Source of the DNA: Vreelandella nigrificans
Lineage (GTDB): Bacteria > Pseudomonadota > Gammaproteobacteria > Pseudomonadales > Halomonadaceae
Direction: 5' to 3'
Assembly: GCF_002374315.1 (NCBI RefSeq)
Contig: NZ_NWUX01000012.1
Coordinates: 62,001 to 126,000 of the forward strand
Length of the DNA stretch: 64,000 nucleotides
Below, piece by piece: positions 41,777 to 51,294 of the stretch (position 1 is its first letter; each line of letters starts with the position of its first letter). The notes below the pieces were generated by a model. It was not told the DNA's origin. It worked only from the letters and a program-made list of their open reading frames with translations, and did no database searches. Both the position numbers and the translations under genes were made by a program.

Positions 41777-42781
41777 ATGACAATAATCAGGACAAGCCCC
41801 CGAGTGGTGGTCCTCACCACCGGCGGCACTATCGCCAGTAGCCCGGATGATTCCGGCCGGAATCGGTCAGGTGCTCTGAAGGGTGACGTACTGATGAGCC
41901 GGGTTTCGCTCCCGGAGGGTACGGCCATCTACGTCGAGGTCCGCTCCCTGCTGCAGAAACCCAGCAATGCCATTACCCGCGATGACTTGATGCACCTGCG
42001 CCAGGAGTGCCTGGCTCTGGCCGAGTCTTCAGACGTAACGGGCATCGTCATCACCCATGGCACCGACACCCTCGAGGAGACCGCCTACTTCCTCGATATT
42101 ACCCTACCGGCCTCCCCCACCATCGTGCTGACCGGCTCGCAGCGTGCCCCCCACGAACCCGGGACGGATGCCTTTCGCAACATCGCCGATGCCGTGGTGG
42201 TCGCCGCCAGCGATGCGGCCCGCGGCCTCGGCACCCTGGTGGTATTCAACCAGTCGATCTTCTCTGCTCGGCATGTCCGCAAGGTGAGCAGCTTTCAGGT
42301 GAACGGCTTTGCCGCGCCCGAGACCGGCCCCCTCGGCTATGTCGATGGGGCACGGGTGAGTGTCGCGCTACGCCCTGCTCGCCCTGAAGGGCTGGACCTC
42401 CCCATCGATGCCACGCTGCCGAGGGTCGACATCCTGCCCGCCTATCTGGACGCCTCACCCGCCCTGCTGGAGGCTGCAGTTGCCGGGGGGGCCGCCGGCT
42501 TGGTGATAGACGGCCTGGGACGCGGCCATGTCCCCCCGGACTGGCTGAATGCTATCCCGCACATAACCGAACAAGGCACTCCGGTGGCAATCGTCAGCAG
42601 CTGCCCCACCGGACCGGTCCATGCCAGCTACGAATTCGTCGGCAGCCTGGCGAGCCTGGAGGCAGCCGGCGTCATCGCCATGCCGGACCTGAGCGCTCGT
42701 AAAGCCCGGCTTGCCCTGTCGGTCCTCCTCGCCTCTGCGAAGGGTGAGATCGTACCGGCACTACGAACCCTGACGGCCTGA
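41777..42781 (+). CDS. Asparaginase family amidohydrolase
   Basis: 334 residues from ATG 41777 (GGTGA five bases before). ATG 41756 and GTG 41732 are alternatives. Catalytic motifs are complete: VVLTTGGTIAS with the first Thr, and VTGIVITHGTDTLEETAYFLD with the Thr-Asp pair; VFNQSIFSARHVRKVSS follows. There is no signal peptide, so it is cytoplasmic. It would hydrolyse asparagine or a related amide to the acid plus ammonia. First gene of a nine-gene operon for amide use. Confidence 0.87.
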   Translation: MTIIRTSPRVVVLTTGGTIASSPDDSGRNRSGALKGDVLMSRVSLPEGTAIYVEVRSLLQKPSNAITRDDLMHLRQECLALAESSDVTGIVITHGTDTLEETAYFLDITLPASPTIVLTGSQRAPHEPGTDAFRNIADAVVVAASDAARGLGTLVVFNQSIFSARHVRKVSSFQVNGFAAPETGPLGYVDGARVSVALRPARPEGLDLPIDATLPRVDILPAYLDASPALLEAAVAGGAAGLVIDGLGRGHVPPDWLNAIPHITEQGTPVAIVSSCPTGPVHASYEFVGSLASLEAAGVIAMPDLSARKARLALSVLLASAKGEIVPALRTLTA

Positions 42782-42913
42782 GCATGGCCGGCAACATGCT
42801 CCGCCTGGCCGCGTCAGGCTGAAAGGGCCCGTACCGAGTGCGGGTGACTCCGGGTCACGCCGGTGTCGAGTTTCACAAGAAGATGCACACCAACAACCAA
42901 CAAGGTGCTGACA

Positions 42914-43915
42914 ATGAAGAGCAAACTGACCAAGGTGTCCCTGGTGGCGGCAATTGCCGCAGCGTCCTTCGGCATGAGCCAGGCACAGGCCGCCGAGTAC
43001 ACCTTCAGCTTCGCCCACGTCCTGATCGAGGATACCCCCAACGGGCAGGCAGCACTTCGCTTCAAGGAGGAGGTCGAGGAGAAGTCCGAGGGGCGCATCC
43101 AGATCAACGTACTACCCGCCGCCCAGGTCGGCGGCGACGTGGAGATCATCGAGCAGATCCAGATGGGGCTGGTCGATATCGGCATCCCGCCCAGCGCCAC
43201 GCTCGGCAACTTCGAGCCACGCCTGCAGATCCTCGACCTGCCGTTCCTGCTCGCCGACTACGACACCATGGTGTCGACCCTGGATGGCGACGTGGGGCGG
43301 GAGATCCTGGACACACTCAGTGAGCACAACATGTATGGCGTGAACTTCTGGGGCGCCGGCTTCCGCCACATGACCAACAACATCAGACCCATCCATGGCC
43401 CCGAGGACCTCGATGCCATCCGTATGCGTACCATGCAGGCACCGATCATCATCTCCACGTATCAGAACTTCGGTGCCAATGCCACCGCCATGGCCTTCAC
43501 CGAAGTCTACAACGGCCTACAACAGGGCGTCGTTGCCGGGCAGGAAAACCCGCTGGCCAATATCTACACCATGCGCTTCCACGAAGTGCAGGACTATCTT
43601 TCGCTGACCAACCACGCCTACCACGCCTATGCGGCGGTGATTAACCAGGACTCCTGGGACTCACTTCCGGAAGACCTTCAGGCCGTAATGGTTGAAGCCT
43701 TCGACAATGGGCGCACCACCTCGCGCGAGCTGACCCTACAGGACGAGGAAAAGATTCTCGAGGCCATTCAGGATGAGATTGCCATCAACGAGATCACTCC
43801 CGAGGCGCGCGAAGCCTTCATCGAAGCCAGCATGCCGGTCCATGAGGAGTACGAGAGTGTGGTCACCACCGAGCTCCTGCACAAGGTCTATGACGCGGTG
43901 GGTATCGAGTACTGA
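42914..43915 (+). CDS. TRAP transporter solute-binding protein (DctP family)
   Basis: 333 residues with a signal peptide ending SQAQAAE (about 25). The mature part shows LPAAQVGGDVEIIEQIQMGLVDIG, LDAIRMRTMQAP with the carboxylate-binding Arg, and MAFTEVYNGLQQGVVAGQENPLANI. This is the DctP/SiaP branch, which binds organic acids. In this operon the ligand is probably an acid carrying an amide or carbamoyl group. Start chosen at ATG 42914, where a signal peptide begins directly. Confidence 0.88.
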   Translation: MKSKLTKVSLVAAIAAASFGMSQAQAAEYTFSFAHVLIEDTPNGQAALRFKEEVEEKSEGRIQINVLPAAQVGGDVEIIEQIQMGLVDIGIPPSATLGNFEPRLQILDLPFLLADYDTMVSTLDGDVGREILDTLSEHNMYGVNFWGAGFRHMTNNIRPIHGPEDLDAIRMRTMQAPIIISTYQNFGANATAMAFTEVYNGLQQGVVAGQENPLANIYTMRFHEVQDYLSLTNHAYHAYAAVINQDSWDSLPEDLQAVMVEAFDNGRTTSRELTLQDEEKILEAIQDEIAINEITPEAREAFIEASMPVHEEYESVVTTELLHKVYDAVGIEY

Positions 43916-43959
43916 TCCTGCCATCCCCTTCGATGTCACTCTAACCCGGTGCACTCACC

Positions 43960-44481
43960 ATGTTCGAAGCACTCAACAAGGTGATTGATTTCCTGGAGAG
44001 TGTGGCGATGGTCGCGTTCATGTCGATCGCGACCATCATTACCACCATCCAGGTCGTCTATCGCTACGGCTTCAACGGCTCGCTGTTCTGGGCCGAGGAA
44101 GTCGTCATCTACTCCATCATCTGCATGAGCTTCGTGGGAGCCAGCATGGGGGTCCGGCACGGCGTGCATATCTCCGTCGACGTGCTCAACGCCTTCGTGT
44201 CGCCTGCCATCAACCGCTGGCTGCATATCATCGCCGCGGTGCTGGGTATCGCCTTCGCCGGCTTCCTGGTCTATTACGGCTTCCACCTCTACTTCAACAC
44301 GCTGGGACGCGGACAGTTGACGGCCGCCCTGCGCCTGCCCATGGCCTGGTTCTACCTGCCCATTGGCGTATCGGGCATCCTGCTGATCCTGCGCTACCTG
44401 TGGGTCATCCATGAGGCATGGACCAAGCCGCCGGTCACTCTCGCCGAAGAGCTCGCCGCCGAGAAAGACAAGCTCGTCTAA
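43960..44481 (+). CDS. TRAP transporter small permease (DctQ)
   Basis: 173 residues with four membrane helices (about 15-37, 47-68, 89-110, 128-148). NGSLFWAEEVVIYSII and GVRHGVHISVDVLNAF are the usual DctQ motifs. It lies 44 bases after the binding protein and 15 before the large permease, with no terminator between, unlike the host TRAP operon. Confidence 0.87.
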   Translation: MFEALNKVIDFLESVAMVAFMSIATIITTIQVVYRYGFNGSLFWAEEVVIYSIICMSFVGASMGVRHGVHISVDVLNAFVSPAINRWLHIIAAVLGIAFAGFLVYYGFHLYFNTLGRGQLTAALRLPMAWFYLPIGVSGILLILRYLWVIHEAWTKPPVTLAEELAAEKDKLV

Positions 44482-44496
44482 CGACTGGAGATCCTC

Positions 44497-45771
44497 ATGA
44501 TCACGGCACTTCTTCCCATCTTCTTCGCGGTGCTGCTGCTGGGGCTGCCGATCTTCGCGGCGCTGGCGTTCTCCGTCTTCCTGGCCATCGAGTTCTTCGG
44601 CACCACCAGCCCCGTCATCGTCCCCATGCGCATGTTCACCGGGATGAACAACTTCTCGCTGATGGCCATCCCGTTCTTCATCCTGGCGGCCGAACTGATG
44701 CGTATCGGCGGACTCTCGGACCGGCTCATCAACCTGGCCAAGGCGCTGGTCGGCTGGGTGCCTGGGGGCTTGGCGGCAGCCACCGTGCTCTCCTGCCTGT
44801 TCTTCGGAGCGATCTCGGGCTCGAGCCCCGCCACCGTGGTGGCTATCGGCTCAATCATGTTCCCTGCCCTGGTGGCAGCGGGCTACGACAAGCGCTTCGC
44901 CATCGGTCTGATCGCCACCGCGGGCACCCTGGGGCCCATCGTGCCACCAAGCATCGCGCTGATCATCTATGGGTCAGTGACCGGCACGTCGGTCGGCCGG
45001 CTGTTCGCGGCGGGCCTGCTGCCGGCCATCCTGATCGGCTCACTGCTGATCGCCTACTGCATCGTCTACTCCTCGATCAGGGGCTACGAGCGCTCGCCGT
45101 TTCCGACCCTGCGCCAGATCGGATCTGCGTTCAAGTCGGCCGCCTGGGGCCTGGGCCTGCCGTTCATCCTGCTCGGCGGGATCTACAGCGGTGTCTTCAC
45201 CCCCACCGAGTCCGCGGCGGTGGCCTGCGTCTACGGGCTGTTTGTCGGCATGGTGGTCTACCGCCGCATCGACTTCCGGGACCTGATCAGCACCCTGCGC
45301 AGCTCTGGCCTGATCTCGGCCACCCTGCTGCTGATCACCGCCGGCGCCTCGGCCTTCTCGTGGCTGTTGGCGATCACCGGCACCCCGACCCAGCTGGCGA
45401 GCCAGGTACTCTCCCTCACCGATGATCCCTTCCAGGTGATGGCCCTGTTCAACCTGGTGATGATCATTGCCGGCTTCTTCCTCGACAGTGCCTCGGCGAT
45501 CATCGTGCTCTCGCCGCTGCTGCAGCCGATCGCCGCCCAGGTCGGCGTAGATCCGGTCCACTTCGGTGTCATCACACTGGTCAACTTCTCCGTGGGCATG
45601 ATCACACCACCGGTCGGGCTGAACCTGTTCGTGGCCATGGCCATCTCGAAGATGTCGCTGCAGGAGGTCTTCAAGGCCTGCCTGCCGCTGATCCTGATCA
45701 TGTTGATCGCCCTGATGGTCATCACCTACGTGCCCTGGATCAGTACCTGGCTGCCATCGCTGCTCTACTGA
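44497..45771 (+). CDS. TRAP transporter large permease (DctM)
   Basis: 424 residues, about 12 helices. Motifs include MNNFSLMAIPFFILAAELM, FFGAISGSSPATVVAIGSIM, ATAGTLGPIVPPSIALIIYG and MITPPVGLNLFVAMAI, all standard for DctM. It completes the sodium-driven importer with DctQ and DctP. AGGAG-like spacing before its ATG. The M20 hydrolase gene follows after 11 bases. Confidence 0.9.
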   Translation: MITALLPIFFAVLLLGLPIFAALAFSVFLAIEFFGTTSPVIVPMRMFTGMNNFSLMAIPFFILAAELMRIGGLSDRLINLAKALVGWVPGGLAAATVLSCLFFGAISGSSPATVVAIGSIMFPALVAAGYDKRFAIGLIATAGTLGPIVPPSIALIIYGSVTGTSVGRLFAAGLLPAILIGSLLIAYCIVYSSIRGYERSPFPTLRQIGSAFKSAAWGLGLPFILLGGIYSGVFTPTESAAVACVYGLFVGMVVYRRIDFRDLISTLRSSGLISATLLLITAGASAFSWLLAITGTPTQLASQVLSLTDDPFQVMALFNLVMIIAGFFLDSASAIIVLSPLLQPIAAQVGVDPVHFGVITLVNFSVGMITPPVGLNLFVAMAISKMSLQEVFKACLPLILIMLIALMVITYVPWISTWLPSLLY

Positions 45772-45782
45772 GGAGGCCGAGC

Positions 45783-47069
45783 ATGCACACGACGAGTTCA
45801 TCCCTGGCCGGCGCGGTCGACGGCGAGCGCTTCTGGGCCGATCTCGAGGCCCAGGCCCGGATCGGCGCCCTCTCCCCTCGCGGCATTCGTCGCCTGGCCC
45901 TGGACGACCAGGACAATCGCGCCCGGCTGTGGTTGATGGCGCAGGGTGAGGCACTCGGCTGCAGCGCCCACTACGATGCCATGGGCAACGTCTTCCTCCG
46001 CCGTGAGGGGCAGGAGCCGACGCTGGCCCCGCTGCTGATCGGCAGCCACCTCGACAGCCAGCCCAGCGCCGGGGCCTACGACGGCACCCTGGGCGTGGTA
46101 GCCGGCCTGGCGGTCCTGCGCACCCTCTCCGAGCAGGGCATTGCCCACCGGCGCCCGGTGGAGGTGGTCTCCTGGACCAACGAGGAGGGAGCACGCTTCG
46201 CCCCCGGGGCCTCCGGCTCCTCTTGGTTTGCTGGCCAGCGCGGCGCCGAGACGGTCCTCTCCGCACAGGACGACGAGGGGATCACCTTCCAGGCGGCACT
46301 GGCCGACTGCCTGGCGCTGCTGGAGGCCCACGGCGCCCGCTTCCGCTCCGCGCCCGTCGTGCCCCACGCCTTCCTTGAGCTGCATATCGAGCAGGGGCCC
46401 GTGCTGGAAGAGCAAGGAGCACCGGTGTGTGTCGTCACCGGCATCCAGGGCGTCCACTGGTACGAGGTCGAGGTCGACGGCCAGGCCAACCACGCGGGCA
46501 CCACCCCCGAGGCGTCGCGTCGCGATGCCTTCATGGGCGCCCACGCCCTGGTCGGTGCCCTGAAGGCAGCCGTGGCGACCCACGATGACCAGGTGCGCTT
46601 CACCATCGGCAAGTTCGCGCTGTCGCCCAACTCGGTGAACACCATCCCCCAGCGAGCCCGCTTCACTATCGACCTTCGCCACCCCGATCCGACGGTGCTG
46701 GAGGCGCTGGATACGACCTTCAGACAGGTGGCTCAGCGAGAGTGGTCCGGCTGCACGGCCCGCCTGGAAGCGACCTCGCGGGTGGCCCCGGTAGCCTTCG
46801 ATGACGCCCTGGTCGCCATACTCGACGAGGCCGTGAAGGCGCACTGGCCACAGGCTCCACGACTGGTGTCCGGGGCTTTCCACGACGCCATCCACCTCGC
46901 CCACCTCTGCCCCACGGCGATGCTCTTCACCCCCTGCCGCGCGGGCATCAGCCACCATCCCGATGAACACATCGAGCGCGCCGACGCCGAAGTTGCCGTC
47001 CGCACCCTGATGCACGCCGTCCAGCAGCTGATCATGACAAGGAGTGATAGAGATGACCCAGACCATTGA
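45783..47069 (+). CDS. M20 family hydrolase, N-carbamoylase/allantoate amidohydrolase type
   Basis: 428 residues. Di-metal ligands: LIGSHLDSQPSAGAYDG, SWTNEEGARF, FLELHIEQGPVLE and, near the end, CRAGISHHPDEH. The lid domain has GQANHAGTTPEASRRDA. This subgroup (HyuC/AllC/AtzJ-like) cleaves N-carbamoyl amino acids, ureido acids or N-acyl amides, releasing ammonia and carbon dioxide. The RidA gene starts inside its last 17 bases, so the two are coupled. Confidence 0.88.
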   Translation: MHTTSSSLAGAVDGERFWADLEAQARIGALSPRGIRRLALDDQDNRARLWLMAQGEALGCSAHYDAMGNVFLRREGQEPTLAPLLIGSHLDSQPSAGAYDGTLGVVAGLAVLRTLSEQGIAHRRPVEVVSWTNEEGARFAPGASGSSWFAGQRGAETVLSAQDDEGITFQAALADCLALLEAHGARFRSAPVVPHAFLELHIEQGPVLEEQGAPVCVVTGIQGVHWYEVEVDGQANHAGTTPEASRRDAFMGAHALVGALKAAVATHDDQVRFTIGKFALSPNSVNTIPQRARFTIDLRHPDPTVLEALDTTFRQVAQREWSGCTARLEATSRVAPVAFDDALVAILDEAVKAHWPQAPRLVSGAFHDAIHLAHLCPTAMLFTPCRAGISHHPDEHIERADAEVAVRTLMHAVQQLIMTRSDRDDPDH

Positions 47070-47523
47070 CGCGGCCGTAGCCGCCCAGGGCCTCACCCTG
47101 CCCGCCATCCCTCGCCCCCGCGGCGCCTTCCTGCCTTGGTCGCGACTGGGCAACCAGCTGTTCCTGGCCGGCCAGATCTGCGAGCGGGACGGCGAGGTCC
47201 TCTACCCAGGCAAGGTCGGAGCCGAGTTCGACCTCGAGACCGGCAAGCTGGCCGCCCAGGCCTGTGCTCTCAACCTGCTGGCCTCGCTCAGCGATGCAGT
47301 GGAGGGCGACATGAGCCGAGTTGTACGCTGCGTGCGCATGAACGGGTTCGTCAACGTGGCGCCCGGGTTCCACGACGTGCCGCTGGTGATCAACGGCGCC
47401 TCGGAGCTGTTCATCGCGCTGTTCGGCGAGCATGGACGCCATGCCCGCACCGCCATCGGCGTCGCCACCCTGCCCGGCAACGCCGCCGTCGAAGTCGAAT
47501 CGATTTTCGAGATTCGCGACTGA
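47053..47523 (+). CDS. RidA family protein
   Basis: 156 residues from ATG 47053, which follows GGAG; it overlaps the hydrolase stop. The YjgF/RidA fold shows NQLFLAGQICERDGEVLYPGKVG and AAQACALNLLASL and VDVxIFEI-type end. The form is longer than house-keeping RidA and has no terminal Arg-105-type PNPAR motif, so it may hydrolyse a pathway enamine/imine or carbamate, as RutC does in pyrimidine breakdown, rather than 2-aminoacrylate. Confidence 0.82.
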   Translation: MTQTIDAAVAAQGLTLPAIPRPRGAFLPWSRLGNQLFLAGQICERDGEVLYPGKVGAEFDLETGKLAAQACALNLLASLSDAVEGDMSRVVRCVRMNGFVNVAPGFHDVPLVINGASELFIALFGEHGRHARTAIGVATLPGNAAVEVESIFEIRD

Positions 47524-47540
47524 ACCCAAGGAAGCCCACC

Positions 47541-48941
47541 ATGACCGACTCTCCCCTGAAGCGCCCACTCCGCGAGCAGTACGCCGGGCTGCGCAACGGT
47601 ACGCTCACCGCTACCCAACTGGCCGAGTCCTCCCTGGCGGCCCATCAGGCCCGCGGCGAACATGACCATGCCTACCTGACCTGGAACGGCGAGGCCGCGA
47701 TGGCCTTCGCCCAGGCCATCGATGCAGTGATCCGTCAGGGCGGGGATGCCGGGACCCTGATGGGCATTCCCGTCTCCATCAAGGACATCTATGCGGTATC
47801 GGGCCTGCCAACCTACGCCGGCTCGGCCCAGCGGCTTCCCCAGAGGTGGGAACAGCCTGGCCCAATGGTCGCTGCCCTGCTCTCCCAGCTGCCCAGCGTC
47901 ATGGGCAAGACCCACACGGTGGAGTTTGCCTTCGGTGGCCTCGGAACCAATGCCCACTGGGGCGCGCCCCGCAATCCCTGGGATCTCAAGGATCACCGCA
48001 CGCCCGGCGGCTCCAGCGCGGGTGCTGGCGTGTCACTGGTGGGCGGTACCGCGAGCCTCGCCCTGGGCACCGATACCGCCGGTTCGGTGCGCATTCCCGC
48101 GTCAATGACCGGGGTTGCGGGGCTCAAGACCACAGCCGGCCGCTGGTCAACGAGCCAGATCGTACCGCTCTCCAGCACACTGGATTCCCCGGGCCTGCTG
48201 GCCCACCGCGTGGACGACCTGGCCTTCGCCTTCGATGCACTGGACGGCGCCCTGACGAGCCGTGCCACCCGCGTTCCGGCGCCGCCCGCGCTGGCCGATC
48301 TGACCTTCGGCGTGCCCAGCACCTTCTTCTGGGAGGACTGCAGCCCCGGGATTGCCGAAACCGTCGAGGCGGCCATCCGCCGGCTCGAGGCGGCCGGAGC
48401 CCGCGTGGTCACCCTCGACCTGCCCCATACCGACGAGGCGTACACCCTGTTCCAGCAGGGGGGGCTGGCCGCAGCCGAGCTGGCGGCCTTCCTCAAGACC
48501 GAGCTTCCCGAGATGATCGAGGCACTGGATCCCAATGTCGCTGCCCGGGTCGAGGCCGCCGACGACATGCCGGCCTGGGAGTACGTGCGCCGCCGCGCCG
48601 TTATCGACAAGCTGACTGCCGCGGCCGCAACGCGGCTGGCCGACGTGGACGCCCTGCTCACCCCCACCGTGGCGATCACGCCGCCCACCCTGGAGAGCCT
48701 GCTCCCCGAGGGCGCCTATGCCCGGGCCAACATGCACGCGCTGCGCAACACGGTGATCGCCAACTTCATGGGGCTGTGCGGATTGACCCTGCCGGTGGGC
48801 AAGGACGCTGCCGGCATGCCGGTCGGGCTGCAGGTGCTGGCCGGTCCCTGGCAGGACGCCCGCTTGCTGGCCATTGGGCAGGCCATCGAGGAGCAGCTGG
48901 GCACCGGCACCACCCTGCTCGGGGAACCGCCGGCCCCTTGA
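47541..48941 (+). CDS. Amidase signature enzyme 1
   Basis: 466 residues. The Ser-cisSer-Lys triad is intact: Lys in PVSIKDIYAV (about 79), cis-Ser in TPGGSSAGAG (about 156) and Ser in GTDTAGSVRIPAS (about 180). It hydrolyses an amide to acid and ammonia. It is about as similar to the next enzyme in motif order as any two family members, so the two probably work on different amides in the same pathway. AAGGA precedes the ATG. Confidence 0.88.
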   Translation: MTDSPLKRPLREQYAGLRNGTLTATQLAESSLAAHQARGEHDHAYLTWNGEAAMAFAQAIDAVIRQGGDAGTLMGIPVSIKDIYAVSGLPTYAGSAQRLPQRWEQPGPMVAALLSQLPSVMGKTHTVEFAFGGLGTNAHWGAPRNPWDLKDHRTPGGSSAGAGVSLVGGTASLALGTDTAGSVRIPASMTGVAGLKTTAGRWSTSQIVPLSSTLDSPGLLAHRVDDLAFAFDALDGALTSRATRVPAPPALADLTFGVPSTFFWEDCSPGIAETVEAAIRRLEAAGARVVTLDLPHTDEAYTLFQQGGLAAAELAAFLKTELPEMIEALDPNVAARVEAADDMPAWEYVRRRAVIDKLTAAAATRLADVDALLTPTVAITPPTLESLLPEGAYARANMHALRNTVIANFMGLCGLTLPVGKDAAGMPVGLQVLAGPWQDARLLAIGQAIEEQLGTGTTLLGEPPAP

Positions 48942-49007
48942 TCCACCACTTGGCCGGGGCGCTCATGCCACCCTTCACGCAGCAGGTCAGTCAGGAGTGA
49001 AAGGCAG

Positions 49008-50273
49008 ATGACCGATTGGACCCAGATGACCCTGGCAGGCTTTCAGCGCGGACTCTCCCGCGGCGAGTTCGCGCCACTCGACTGGTGGCGGGCCTGCCGG
49101 GAACGGATCGATGCCCTGGAGCCCACCCTCCAGGCTTGGGAGTGCCAGGCCCCCGAGCCCGCCATCACCGCCCCTGATGGCGTGAAGCCTGGCCAGTCCC
49201 TCTTCGGAATACCGGTGGGCATCAAGGACATCATCGATACGGCACGGCTGCCTACCACCTGGGGCACCCGAGGCTATCATCGGGTCGCTCAGTCTGATCT
49301 GGATGCCTCCATCGTCACCGAGCTCGCTCGCCTCGGCGCCCTGCCCATGGGCAAGACGGTATCGACCGAGTATGCCTACTTTCAGCCCAGCAAGACGCGT
49401 AACCCGCACGACCCGACACGCACCCCGGGCGGCTCCTCGAGCGGTTCGGCGGCGGCTGTTGCCGCTGGCATGGTGCCCGTAGCGCTGGGTACCCAGACAG
49501 TGGGCAGTATCATTCGTCCAGCCAGCTACTGCGGCGTCGTGGGGTTCAAGCCCACCCACGGCACGCTGGGCGTCGCCGGGGTGAAGGCACTCGCGCCGTC
49601 GCTGGACACGCTGGGGTGGTTCACGCGGCACCTGGAGGACAGCCGCACGCTGTTCAGGGCTCTCACCGGCAGTCCCCCGATCCGCACCCTGACGCGGCTC
49701 GACGGGGTCCGCGTCGGCCTCTGCCAGGTGCCCAGCACACATTCGCCGTCGCCGGAGACCGCCACCGCCCTGAAAGGCGCCGGTGAGAAGATGGCCGCCC
49801 TTGGCGCCGATATCGGTACCGCCGAGCTGGGCGCGTCATTCGATGAGCTCGTGGCGCACCAGCGGGTCATCCTGGCCTATGAGGCCACGAGAGCCCTGGC
49901 CAGCGAGCGTGAACGCTTTGGGGCGTTGATGAGTTCGCCTCTGCTTGCGCTGCTGGACGAGGGGCAGAACCTCACCCTCGCCACTTACTGGCAGGCGCGG
50001 CAGGCCACCGAGCGGGCCAGGATCGAGTTGTCGCAACAGCTTGCCGAGCGCTTCGACGTGCTGCTGGCCCCCAGCGCCCCGGGCGCAGCTCCGGAAGGCC
50101 TCGCCAGCACCGGCGACCCGATCTACTCGCGGGCCTGGACCCTGCTGGGAGTGCCCTGCGTGAACCTGCCACTGCACTGGACGCCCCTGGGCCTACCCGT
50201 CGGCGTGCAGCTGATCGCCGACCGCTATCAGGATCAGCGACTGCTGAGTATCGCCAGCGCCCTGATGCCCTGA
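49008..50273 (+). CDS. Amidase signature enzyme 2
   Basis: 421 residues with the full triad: Lys in PVGIKDIIDT (about 67), cis-Ser in TPGGSSSGSAAA (about 145) and Ser in LGTQTVGSIIRPAS (about 169). Shorter than the first amidase at the C-terminus. Lies 66 bases downstream of it and 28 upstream of the formamidase gene. A second amide bond in the substrate or a second substrate is likely. Confidence 0.87.
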   Translation: MTDWTQMTLAGFQRGLSRGEFAPLDWWRACRERIDALEPTLQAWECQAPEPAITAPDGVKPGQSLFGIPVGIKDIIDTARLPTTWGTRGYHRVAQSDLDASIVTELARLGALPMGKTVSTEYAYFQPSKTRNPHDPTRTPGGSSSGSAAAVAAGMVPVALGTQTVGSIIRPASYCGVVGFKPTHGTLGVAGVKALAPSLDTLGWFTRHLEDSRTLFRALTGSPPIRTLTRLDGVRVGLCQVPSTHSPSPETATALKGAGEKMAALGADIGTAELGASFDELVAHQRVILAYEATRALASERERFGALMSSPLLALLDEGQNLTLATYWQARQATERARIELSQQLAERFDVLLAPSAPGAAPEGLASTGDPIYSRAWTLLGVPCVNLPLHWTPLGLPVGVQLIADRYQDQRLLSIASALMP

Positions 50274-50301
50274 GTCATTCACCCCGGAAGGAGATGCCGC
50301 C

Positions 50302-51249
50302 ATGGCTCACCCGACGCCCATCAAGACGATTCATGGCCAGCACTGCCATCACGGCTGGAACCATGCCAACGCTCCCGTCGAGACGGTGGCACCCGGAACC
50401 ACGCTCTCCTTCGAGTGCCAGGATGCAGCGGGCGGGTACTTCACCCGAGAGTCGAAGGCGGCGGACGTGGCGACCATGCCGTTCGAGCACCTCAACCCTG
50501 TGACCGGCCCCATCTTTGTCGATGGTGCGCAACCGGGCGACATCCTCAAGGTGACGATCAACGAGTTCCGCCCCTCCGGGTTCGGCTGGACCGCCATCAT
50601 CCCCGGGTTCGGTCTGCTAGCCGATCAGTTCACCTCACCAGATCTGTTCCTGTGGGACTACGACTCCACCGCCCGAACGCCTGCCGCCTTCGGCAGCCAG
50701 GCGCGCATCCCCCTCAAGCCGTTCGCCGGCACCATCGGACTGGCCCCCGCCGCTGAGGGCACCCACTCCATCGTGCCGCCGAGGCGAGTCGGTGGGAATC
50801 TCGATATCCGCGACCTGAGCGCCGGCAGCACCCTCTACCTCCCGGTGGAGGTCGTCGGAGCACTGTTCTCGATCGGCGATACCCATGCCGCCCAAGGCGA
50901 CGGGGAGGTCTGCGGCACGGCCATCGAGAGCGCCATGCAGGTCAGTGTCACCCTGGACCTGATCAAGGACACGCACCTGGCCATGCCCCGCTTCAGCACG
51001 CCGGGGCCGGTGACGCGTCACCTGGATGGCGCCGGCTACGAGGTGTTCACGGGCATCGGGCCCGACCTGATGACCGGTGCTCGCCAGGCGGTGGAGGGCG
51101 CCATCGACTGGCTGGGAAAGACGCGGAACCTGCCGGCCGAACAGGCCTACATGCTCTGCTCGGTATGCGGGGACCTGCGCATCAGCGAGATCGTCGATGC
51201 GCCGAACTGGGTGGTGTCCTTCTATCTGCCCAGGGTCGTTCTCGAGTAG
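50302..51249 (+). CDS. Acetamidase/formamidase family protein
   Basis: 315 residues with the FmdA/AmdA signature GDTHAAQGDGEVCGTAIE (about 193-210), plus VDGAQPGDILKVTI and EQAYMLCSVCGDLRISEIVD. These cytoplasmic enzymes split formamide or short amides to acid and ammonia. Last gene of the operon; it could clear formamide or a small amide released by the other enzymes. It converges on the integrase gene 45 bases away. Confidence 0.88.
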   Translation: MAHPTPIKTIHGQHCHHGWNHANAPVETVAPGTTLSFECQDAAGGYFTRESKAADVATMPFEHLNPVTGPIFVDGAQPGDILKVTINEFRPSGFGWTAIIPGFGLLADQFTSPDLFLWDYDSTARTPAAFGSQARIPLKPFAGTIGLAPAAEGTHSIVPPRRVGGNLDIRDLSAGSTLYLPVEVVGALFSIGDTHAAQGDGEVCGTAIESAMQVSVTLDLIKDTHLAMPRFSTPGPVTRHLDGAGYEVFTGIGPDLMTGARQAVEGAIDWLGKTRNLPAEQAYMLCSVCGDLRISEIVDAPNWVVSFYLPRVVLE

Positions 51250-51294
51250 CCTCGCCAAGCCAAACAGTCTTGTTGCAGTTGACGTGCATTACAA

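Noticed and set aside
45040..47153. Long minus-strand frames opposite the DctM, M20 hydrolase and RidA genes
   Set aside because: They are antisense to genes with intact catalytic motifs and have Arg/Pro/Gly-rich translations typical of GC-rich shadows.
50302..51294. Attachment site between the amide operon and the ICE integrase
   Set aside because: The short AT-richer gap has a GTTG/CAAC dyad, but no matching copy was found at the other end of the block, so no att call is made.
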